Positions 55,750 to 64,000 of a stretch of 64,000 nt of DNA are shown piece by piece. A program made the position numbers and the translations under genes. Each line of letters starts with the position of its first letter. The first letter of the stretch is position 1. The notes beneath the pieces are model-generated. The model saw only the letters and a list, made by a program, of their open reading frames with translations. It was not told the DNA's origin and searched no databases. Origin of the DNA: Nyssa sinensis (Eukaryota > Streptophyta > Magnoliopsida > Cornales > Nyssaceae); contig CM018050.1 of assembly GCA_008638375.1 (NCBI GenBank), positions 24,292,216 through 24,356,215 on the forward strand, given 5' to 3'.

Positions 55750-56580
55750 AAAACCTATTGAAAACTTGTTCTAGATTTTGGGACCTCATTGACCATGTTT
55801 TTTGATTCAACCTAGAGGAAGATTTGTCCAACCTTTGAGGAGTTTTGTGCATCTTTGACGTTACCATTCAAGGTAAGATGATCTTCCCTAGAATTTAATG
55901 AGGCTATGCTTCCTTATTATCTCAACTACTATCACTGAGTGTTGATGAGGTGAGAATAATGATTCAAGGTGAGACTCTCTCACTTTTGCCTATCATAGAG
56001 TGCTTTAAAGATCAAAGTCACAGCCGCACCAAGCTAAATGCCTTAACTTTACGCATAATTTCTCATTTCTTGAATTTTTTTTTATCCAAAAAAAAGTTGA
56101 TGTCTGCTTGATCAAAGTAGTTGATGAGCTTGGTAAATGATGGAACATCATGGTCTTTGTTTTGGATGAAACCTTGAATGGTTTGGATATAGTCCATAAT
56201 AGATTGACCCAAGAATTTAGTGGTAGCCTTTTATTGTTGATAATGTGGCTTCAGGACAAATTGGCGATATTAAATAGTATGCGGGTTTGCCCATATCGGC
56301 ACAAACACTATCATTTATGGAAATTTCTGGTGAACAACTCTAATAAACAAGGGTAGTGTAGTGTGACTTTTTGGCAACCCTAAATTCGGGCTATTTTGAT
56401 TGGACCACCTTTCATTGGCAAAGTAGGGCTCCAATTTTGTGCTCCCTAGATTACTCGTTCGTATGCTTAACTGAGCTTAAAGCGACTTTCTTTTACTACC
56501 CCATTCGACTTCTCTTTCAGTTTAGATTCGAGCAGATTAGGCTAAAGACTCGAGGTCTGTATTATCTTGTGCAATAGTTG
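55750..56580 (+). pseudogene. Plant mobile domain-like antisense ORF (Tat element)
   Basis: Across frames, DETLNGLDIVHNRLTQEF, LLLLIMWLQDKLAIL, TFWQP and FYYPIRLLFQFRFEQ match the pattern of the plant mobile domain in retroelement antisense ORFs, where YYPNRFARQFGFDQ is a conserved end motif. Stops and shifts are frequent. It lies on the strand opposite to integrase and RT, downstream of pol, as in Tat-lineage elements with antisense ORFs. The domain may interact with chromatin or silencing factors; that is inference. Confidence 0.55.
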
Positions 56581-57279
56581 AATTTTGTGATAAAAAAAAA
56601 CAAGTTGGCTAACTTTTGAAGAGGCTTTCATCTTTTTGAGTTTAGTGATATGAATTTTTAGAGCAAGACTTAGATGACTAAAGACCATCTAAGGTGTTTT
56701 TGTAAGGAAGTAGATGACTAGGAGAGACTCTAGGTAGCAATCCTTCTTAAGGAGATGGGTGTTATTGTGATGACGGGTTTTAGCTTAAAGTTTGAAGAAA
56801 TTTTTATCACAAACAGAGAACATAGGCAGGCTAAGAAGTAAACGAAGATTAAAAAAGAAAAGTTGGCTTGAGAGGTAAAGGCTTTACAAGAAAAGCAAGG
56901 TTTGAAGAAGAAGAGTGGACGACCGAGGATTCTTCAAAAAGTCGATTGCCAGAGAGGTAAACTGGAATTTGGTTGCTTTGATTTGTGAATAAAGACAAGG
57001 TAGAACCATTTGTACTTTATTAAAAAAAGACAAACAGAGAGTTTGAATTCAAAGGAAAGTTGGTGGATAAGAAAGGATGATCCCTTAACGATGATGATAG
57101 CTCCTCCCCTTTTTTGTAAAGTAGTTAATCTTGTTTAGACTTTCCCCAAACCAGATTCAGGCTTTAACTAGTTATGAAAAAAAAATTGAACAACCATACT
57201 TACAGTGACTTCGTGAGCTAGTTACATACCCTCATATTTTTTGTAACAATAATTGATGCATGATTAGGTCATCATAGTT

Positions 57280-58614
57280 CTATTACAAATGTATAGACCT
57301 TAAATATAATATGCCTTAATTTGATAAACATTGGTAGGGGGAGGAGAATTCGTTTCCATCCATGTTTGTGAGCCAAACTGCACCTCCCGTGGCTATGGAT
57401 TTGATGAAGAATGGGCCACTCCAGTTGGACCTTGAATTTTCCTCGTGGGTCCAGCACTAGGGCTCTAATTTATTTTAGAACTAAATCTCTCACTTTTAAA
57501 CCTTTCTTTCTCACTTTTTTTGTTAAAGGCTTTAACTACTTTGCGATGATATCCTTGTGTTTGTTAAAGAGCATTGAGTCATCTCTCATCCAACAATGCT
57601 AATTCATTATATCGATTCTTTAACCAATCAGTTTTGGCTACTTGATTTTTTAAAAGCACCCTAGGTGAAGGTACTTCTAGTTCAACGAGAAAAATCGTCT
57701 TTATTTCATATGTGAGGGCATAAAAGGGTTTCTTATGTAGGTGTCCTAATAAAGGTTCGGTATCCCCATAAGGTAAAATGCAGCTTATCATGTTAATTTC
57801 TACTAGTGTCTATCACCTTTCTCAAGATATTCTTCAAAGTTTTATTAGTTACCTTTACCGCCCTATTTGTCTAAGCTATATAGGGTAAAGACTTTTTTCT
57901 TGTGATTCCATACTCTTCCACTACTTTTTTGACCTCTCCTTCAAAGTGTATAACATTGTCGAAGATCAACTCATGTGGTACCCTATATCGATAGATAATG
58001 TTTATCCGAATGAATTAGGCCACAATCCTTGCATTGAGGAGCGCATATGACGCAGCCTCTAACCACTCAATAAAGAAATCGATAGCCACTAAAATATACA
58101 CATGGCCATTTGAAGCTCTTGGCATAATCTTGCCAATGATGTCAATTTCCCATGTAGCAAATGGCCAAGTAGACGTCAAATTATACAGCTTCCTAGGAGG
58201 GATGTGCTATAAAATAGCATGTATTTGGAACTTGTGCCATTTCTTCACAAAAGCATTGAAATCTTCATCTATGGTGTTCCAATAATATCCCAAGTGGATT
58301 ATCTTCTTTGCTAACATATGCCCATTCATGTGAGGTCCACAAACCCCTTCATGGAACTTTGTTATGACATGTTCGACCTCTTGTGTATCTAGACATAAGA
58401 GGTGTATTCCATTGAACAATCTTTTGTTCAAAAATTCTCTACATACGATGAATTGAGTGGCCTATCGTCTTAAGGCTACCTTGTCCCATTTGGTGTATCC
58501 TTCAAGGTATCGTGAATGTTTGATGAATGATCAAATATCAGCATACCAAGATGGGAATTTTTGTTTATTTGTGACTTTGTTGATGAAACAATAGTACACT
58601 GGGTTCTCTCTAAC
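57280..58614 (-). pseudogene. Tat integrase remnant
   Basis: Zinc-binding part: LDTQEVEHVITKFHEGVCG, PHMNGHMLAKKI and KWHKFQIHA (58207-58431), with the second Cys pair degraded. Core: WPFATWEIDIIGKIMPRAS, VYILVAIDFF, ELIFDNVIHFEGE and AVKVTNKTLKNILRK; the catalytic Asp residues remain but the Glu expected before TNK is Lys. C-terminal text includes KTDWLKNRYNELALLDERRL and AFNKKSEKE. Several stops interrupt it. Integrase joins element cDNA to the genome; this one is dead. Confidence 0.85.
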
Positions 58615-58615
58615 C

Positions 58616-59601
58616 TAATGTTTTGAAACCCAGACCGTTAGACGAACCAAAAAAGAGACTAGATCATCGGTCACTAGTTCAACTATCAGGCCAATCGGAA
58701 TTGAATTGTGACATCATAGATATAATTACTATTACTATTAATAATATATAAAATAATTAAAACTATAAGAAAAGCATAAATAATACATAATAAAGTATGC
58801 AAAAACAGAAAACAAAATCTATCCTTGTTTAAAACATAATTTTTGCAAATATAATTATTAAATATTTTTTTATCAAAATCAAGAATAGACTAATAATTGT
58901 GATAAAGAAATAAGGGTGATCAAAGTCACTAAATATAATACTTTCACATGAGAGATTGAAGAAGTGAAAAAGGATAATTTCAAAAATTCAGCAACTTATG
59001 AGTTTCAACATAATTGTTTAACATGGTATAAGATATTAAAATTTGAACATTATGTGAAAAAAAATTTAGATGAAAGGAATCTCAACTGTGAAAGAGTTAT
59101 TAACTTATTACTCAATCATTTGGCCCTACATCGAAAGCGAAACCACAACTTGAAAGTGCTTGGGTCCCTAGAAAACCACACATTTAGTCATTGAGGTACC
59201 CAATATATTTAGCCAATAAGTCCCATATTGTTGAGGATGTAGATGGTTAAAGATACAAAAATCTATAAAAGGTATTCACGTGGTTGTATCTACCATCGAA
59301 GACTCTACATTTGAACAGTTGAACTTATATATATTAAAAAGTTCAAAGTTTACTTTTTACACGATTAAGTGTGAACATTGGAACCAGTTAAAAATAATTT
59401 TTCATGTGAATCAGGGTGGTTTAATTGAACCGCCTATGGTTCATTTAAACCATTGATTGAACAGTCGGGTCAAGTAGTTTTTATTTAAAAAGGTTGTTTT
59501 AAGTCACATATGGTTTTGTGATATTAAATTGACTGAAATTGTGGCAAGTTCACAATTATTCTAGTTTAACCGGCTGGTCTAGTTTGGTTTTCAAAACATT
59601 G
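58616..59601. mobile_element. Non-autonomous hAT-like element in the Tat pol
   Basis: The left end TAATGTTTTGAAACCC (58616) and right end GGTTTTCAAAACATTG (ends 59601) form terminal inverted repeats. Flanking 8-bp words CTCTAACC (58608-58615) and CTCTAACT (59602-59609) differ at one base, fitting an aged hAT-type duplication. The 986-bp interior has GGTTCAATT/AACCGAAC-type words and no transposase. Removing it rejoins Tat coding text (IKPLHS... to NPVYYC), which confirms insertion. Confidence 0.75.
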
Positions 59602-60812
59602 CTCTAACTTGGACTATGAAGAGGTTTGATAGTGGTCTCTTCAGGTACATCTATCATGAAGGCCAAGATGGCCAAAGCATCAGCAAAGATGTTATTGGCC
59701 TAAGGTGTGTAGTGGGATTGGATATCCTTGAAACTAACCATCACTGTTTCTAGATATTAATGGTTGGGTATGAGCTTTTCCTCTTTGGTTTTCCAAATAA
59801 AGGCTAAGTGTCCATATACATCGAGGCATCCAAAATAAAAAAGCTGAGGCTGATAATGGCTTTTTTTTTTTTCTCAAAATAGGTATCAAAAACCACTTAT
59901 GACGGGTTTTGGATAGCTAGATCACGAAAAAAACACATGAAATACATATATGATTTGCAAAAAACAGATAACAGAGCACCAAGTTATAATAGTTTGAATT
60001 CGCAACCAAAACAGCGAAATTTGCCTCAAAAATAAAAAAATGATCCAATAATGGCCTATTGTTTCTCAAACCATTTGTCGCAAACCTCTTTCGGCCATTT
60101 AGATGGCTAGATCTGCAAGAATTACTAGAAATGCACGTATAATTTGTGTAAATCGGATAATAGAGTGCCAAGTTATAATTGTTTGAATCTACAGACAAAA
60201 CAGGTGAAATCTGCATAAAAAATAAAAATTGAAGCTTATAATGACTTTTTTTCTCAAAAAACGCATCAAAAATTGCCTTTGGTAGTTTCAGATGGCTAGA
60301 TCTCGAAACAATATATGAAATGCGTATATAATTCATGAAAAATGGATGACAACGCGCTAAGTTATGGTAGTTTGAATCCACAACCAAAATAGCTAAATTT
60401 GCCTCAAAAATGAAAAACAATAAGGCTTATAATGGCCTTTTTTCTCAAATCATTTCTCTCAAACAGCCTTCAGTCATAATGATTCTTGCATGCCTACTAT
60501 ATAATGTCCTATACTCCGTGGTATTATTATTAGAGGGATATTTCAATTTCATAGCCAAGGGTGTATGTGCCTCATCAGGGGTATTAGGAGCATGCCAATG
60601 CTATTGTATCCCTTTTTGTTGGCAGCACCGCAAAAAAAAAAAAAAAGGCACCACCTATCCTCCTCTGTTTGATTAATTTTCTCATCCAAGAATTTAGTCT
60701 CTCTGACATCTTTACCCTCTATTGGGCATTCTGCCAAATAATCGGCCATAACTTTGCCCTTGATGGATTCTTTGGTTATATGAATTATGTCAAACTTAGA
60801 AAGGAGCAACAA
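59602..60812 (-). pseudogene. Tat second RNase H remnant, interrupted by a tandem array
   Basis: Minus text: LLLSKFDIIHITKESIKGKV and MADYLAECP (about 60730-60812), FFCGAANKKGYNSIGMLL (about 60600), then after the tandem array GHLAFIWKTKEEKLIPN, SFKDIQSHYTP and ANNIFADALAILAFMIDVPE (59640-59830). These match the archaeal-type RNase H and linker of Tat pol. The catalytic residues cannot be judged because of decay. Confidence 0.75.
59855..60480. repeat. ~190-bp tandem array, about 3.3 copies
   Basis: TAGCTAGATC or TGGCTAGATC occurs at about 59913, 60103 and 60293, a period of 190 bp. Shared words include CAAGTTATAAT, GTTTGAAT and TTTGCCTCAAAAATAAAAA. The array splits RNase H text of the Tat element. 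An apparent 167-codon minus ORF over it is a repeat artefact. Confidence 0.85.
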
Positions 60813-61032
60813 CCACCGAGTTGTGCTTTTGATAGTGCTAGTGTCTCAAACATATACTTTATAGGATCTATTTTGGACATCAAGTGTATGGTATAGGTCA
60901 TCATGTAATGACAGAGTTTTTGGGTAATCCAAACAAGGGTTTGTAGATTTTCTTGAGAGCACTACAATTTTACTCATATAAGATAAACTTCTAACTGACA
61001 TAATAAATAGCCTTATCCTTTTTCTCCAGTGT

Positions 61033-61850
61033 TTAGCTTTGAGCTAACATGGCTCCAGCGGTCGTATCTGTTATAGTGATGTACAACAACAAGTGAATGT
61101 TTTGTTGTAGGCGAGTAGGACTGGTGGATTGGCTAGGAGCTTTGATATTTTCCAATACCTTTTGACACGAGTAGTTCCACTTCTTAGGTGAATTCTTTTT
61201 TAGGAGTTTGAAGATAAGTCTACAGACGGTGGTCAATTGGGATATGAACTTGCAGATGTATTGTAATCTTCCTAGAAAGCCCCTAACTTGCTTTTCAGTC
61301 TTGGGGGCAAGCATTTCTATAATTTCATTGACTTTTGTAGGGTCAACCTTTATTCCCCTTTGATTTATCATGAATCCCAAGAGTTTTCCAAATGCAACTC
61401 CAAACACGCATTTTTAGAGATTAAACCTCAATTGGTGTTTTTTGATTTTTTTTTTTTTTTGAAGAATTTTCTAAGGGAAACATGATGGTCTTCCCTATCC
61501 TTGGACTTTATAATCATGTCATCGATGTACACCTCAACCTCTTTATGGATCAAGTCGTGCAAGATTGTGGTTGTTGCCCTTTGATATATAGCTCTTGCAT
61601 TTTTTAGGCCAAAAGGTATAATAATGTAGCAACAGGTGTCCCACTATGTCGTGAAAACAATATTTTCATGTAATCAGGGTGCATTTTGATTTGGTTATAT
61701 CTTAAAAAACCGTTAACAAATGACCTCATGGCATGACGAGCTGTGTTGTCCTCCAACAAGTCTATATTCGGTAAAGGAAAATATCCTTTGAGCATGCCTT
61801 GTTGAGATCTCTGTGGCGTGATTGGGAACATGGACTATTTAGCCAACCAT
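61033..61850 (-). pseudogene. Tat reverse transcriptase and RNase H remnant
   Basis: Minus text: FPLPNIDLLEDNTARHAMRS, FVNGFLRYNQIKMHPD (61604-61790), IPFGLKNARAIYQRATTTIL, VEVYIDDMIIKSKDREDH (about 61515, catalytic DD intact), FGVAFGKLLGFMINQRGIKV, KQVRGFLGRLQYICKFISQL and ITDTTAGAMLAQ (61033-61407). Frameshifts near 61600 and 61410 and stops elsewhere break the protein. It copies element RNA to DNA in functional relatives. Confidence 0.88.
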
Positions 61851-62113
61851 TGCGGATATTCTACCATAGTTAGAAATCCTACGACTAATTATTTCTCTAC
61901 TTCCTCTTTGACTTTAAGAGACCACTCAGGGCCTCAATTTTCTCAGTTTTTGCTTGATAGGTTTGTCCTCAAGATATGTGGGAATTTTGGCTTGGACTAT
62001 ATCGGTGTCCAAACCTGGCATGTCCTCATAGGACCATGCAAAGACATCTTGGAATTTTTTTACTAACCCGATTAGGGCTTCCTTTTTAACTTGGTCTAGG
62101 GTAACACAAATTT

Positions 62114-62578
62114 TTACTTCTTTAGTCTAAATTTTAACTGTAAGTTGATGATCAATGTTTGCTTCATAATTGGTTGAGCCCTATCTTCCTGTTTGGTTAT
62201 TTTTTTGGTGATGTCTATTAAGAACTTCCTATCTTCTAAATCAAGATTTTGGTATGGGTTATTCTCATTATTACATTCATTGTTATTTGCAATTAAAAGA
62301 TACTTAGAAGAAATGTTTATTTCATTAAAAAAGAAATCATGAAAGACATAGTCCATAAATTCATCAAGATTAAGAGAGTTTAAATCAAATGAATCATCAT
62401 AATCAGAGGTGTAGATGTCTTCTAACTCCATATCACTTGGCTTAGAATAGCTAAACTCCTTACTGAGTTGATCTTTTGAGGCTTTCCATCCCTTGACGAC
62501 GAGCCAAATGCTTGTCGGTGTCTGGATCGATATAATTTGCTTTTTTGGATTCTCTAGGGTACTACCTACAATAATCAT
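62114..62578 (-). pseudogene. Tat pol linker between protease and RT
   Basis: A 154-codon minus frame (SIQTPTSIWLVVKGWKASKD, SYSKPSDMELEDIYTSDYDD, ENNPYQNLDLEDRKFLIDI) sits between the protease and RT remnants. It is acidic and Asn/Asp-rich with no catalytic motif. It belongs to the element by position. Confidence 0.5.
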
Positions 62579-63229
62579 CCCAACTGTCTTCTTTCAACTC
62601 TATCTTAGCAAAAAGCTCATATAGTCCTTGGAATTAGTCTATCTAATCCTTTGCTTGAGAACTCTAAGGCGTGTCTAACACAACCATGTTGTAACCGGTT
62701 GTGCAGACCATAAAGATTTCCTAATTGGGGAATCTGATCTTCCCTCTGCTTGACAAAGTTACCAATTAAGATGGGGAAGTATAGCTTTAGCTAAATTAAT
62801 TTAGGGGGAAATCCTTGCTCCTTCGCAGTTATCTTGGAACCTGTGGCCAAGGCTTCGTTTTGATAGTTTTCTTCAGTAGACGTATACCCGAGCTCGAATG
62901 TGTATTCCCTTTCTAGTTGTTGGGCTAGTGTAGGCAAGCCCTACAAGTGACGGCTAAGGCTTTTTCCAAGCACATACTCCATGAGCTTTATGATATGCAA
63001 CACTGAATCTTTATATATGTCGCTCTCAGGCATCTATTCTGTCAGGCCACGGGCCCCAAAGACCCGAGGGAGATCTTGTAATTAAAGGTCAAGCTAAATA
63101 AATAATTTCCTGTACATTCCAAATCACCATGTGGAACCATGGTCGCCTTAGCAATAGATTGAAGGATGTTGTGACATCAACACTTGGAAATGAGCAATAC
63201 TTTCAACCAGGCCTAGATTCATGGTGAGC

Positions 63230-63919
63230 TCATGACTCTCACCACTTGAGTAGACGAAGTCAAATCAAAAACCTCTAAGCCATCCATTTTTGTGAGCCAC
63301 ATCAGAAACCTCCAAGCCAAGGCATTTTACGATCCTAAAAAGACACAAATTTATGGTTGAACCATTATTAGTTAGCACCATTGGTATTCATTTCCCTAAG
63401 GCATTTAGTTATGTGTAGGGATTTGGTATCGTCGACCCTACCTTTTAGCAAGTCGTAGTCTTTGGATGTGGTGATGTTGTTAAACTGTATAACTTTGATA
63501 ATCTATGTGAGTTGCTTAGGTGTAGTGGTAATGGGGACCTAAAACTCATTCAAGTACTTCAGAATAGCTTGCCAATGTGAGAATGAAAAGGTAAGCAATC
63601 CCCAAACAAAAATGTTGGCTTGAGTTTTCTTGAGTTATTTGAGGAGCTCATCCTCGATAGGGACTTAATGAAGGGTCTTGACTAACTGCTTGGTTTTCAT
63701 AAATTCTATCATAGGGTCGTTAGCTTGTAAGTGATTAAGATTGAATGGTCTACCTTTACGGGTGATGTGCACTGCATTGATTGAGTTGGTCTGGTTATTG
63801 TTTCCCATTATCTCATCCCAAGTAATCATGTTGCATCTTGGGATGATTGCAGAATTAGTTGTGGGTTGATTAGATTTGGTGATCAGGGCAGTTGGATCAA
63901 GGTTTTCGAGGCTCAACAT
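63230..63919 (-). pseudogene. Tat gag C-terminus / protease remnant
   Basis: Minus text NAVHITRKGRPFNLNHLQAN (63665-63919) resembles the linker that precedes Tat protease. Further down NNGSTINLC (about 63355-63385) is the decayed aspartic protease motif, with Asn for the catalytic Asp, then LEVSDVAHKNGW. Gag proper would lie beyond the right edge. Confidence 0.55.
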
Positions 63920-64000
63920 GTTGATGTTGAGCTAGGAATTCTAGGCCGGTAGAGGATGTGGTCACATTGGGCTTAGTTGTTAGGGCCCCAATAACTCTCC

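Larger units (their letters stand above)
53888..64000 (-). mobile_element. Tat-lineage Ty3/gypsy element, decayed internal region
   Basis: Minus-strand order from 64000 downward: gag-protease linker, protease remnant, RT, RNase H, a second (archaeal-type) RNase H, integrase, then an antisense ORF zone. The dual RNase H, YIDDM active site and antisense ORF define the Tat lineage. Its own LTRs are not identified; the gag end runs off the right edge. Internal insertions are a hAT-like element (58616-59601) and a tandem array (about 59860-60480). Confidence 0.85.

Noticed and set aside
59917..60420. 167-codon minus frame
   Set aside because: Made by the ~190-bp tandem repeat; its repeated Tyr/Asn/Leu text mirrors the DNA repeat.

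Overview
This is nuclear DNA of a flowering plant, probably a eudicot. The evidence is a coiled-coil NB-LRR resistance-gene relic, plastid-type anthranilate synthase alpha exons with plant splice sites, a subfamily-XII-like LRR receptor kinase relic, and plant-lineage transposable elements (Reina-like, SIRE-like and Tat Ty3/Ty1 elements, CACTA, hAT). It is AT-rich, repeat-dense intergenic DNA. I found no intact host gene: every host-like coding block has stops, frameshifts or missing exons. No structural RNA gene, CRISPR array or bacterial-style operon was seen.

Layout. 1-6,845: an NB-LRR pseudogene on the minus strand, split inside its P-loop by a 5.2-kb Ty3/gypsy chromovirus (1,190-6,402, TSD TCCAA). 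6,858-8,024: a non-coding element with terminal inverted repeats. 8,200-12,290: SINE-like head, minus-strand SIRE-type copia debris and a 62-63-bp minisatellite. 12,557-14,630: pyrimidine tract and the N-terminal exons of a decayed hAT transposase, ending exactly at a splice donor. The matching C-terminal exons begin exactly at an acceptor at 48,134, so the 33.5 kb between may be one hugely expanded intron. That interval holds anthranilate synthase (ASA) exons and an RPA-like fragment (18.2-19.1 kb), a very young Ty1/copia element (19,535-24,450, TSD AAGGA), a receptor-kinase relic (26.2-27.8 kb), two direct copies of a ~2.1-2.2-kb ASA 5' segment (27.8-30.0 and 45.7-47.7 kb), and a 13.8-kb CACTA transposon (30,297-44,068, TSD TAA).

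The CACTA element is the most unusual object. Its transposase region is present twice, head to head, as a 5.5-kb and a 4.2-kb arm around a 64-bp spacer: a natural long hairpin. One arm keeps a Transposase_24-like (TNPA-type) region; the other lost it through two deletions bounded by short microhomology. A 160-bp tandem array abuts the outer arm end, and a piece of the same repeat sits at the hairpin centre.

49.4-64 kb: microsatellites, tRNA-like SINE heads, a 3.77-kb solo LTR with exact TSD CCTGA (50,112-53,882), and a decayed Tat-lineage Ty3/gypsy element on the minus strand with an antisense plant-mobile-domain ORF. The Tat element is itself interrupted by a hAT-like non-autonomous element (58,616-59,601) and a ~190-bp tandem array.

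All coordinates and homologies were read by eye from sequence and motif knowledge; no alignment or database search was run.
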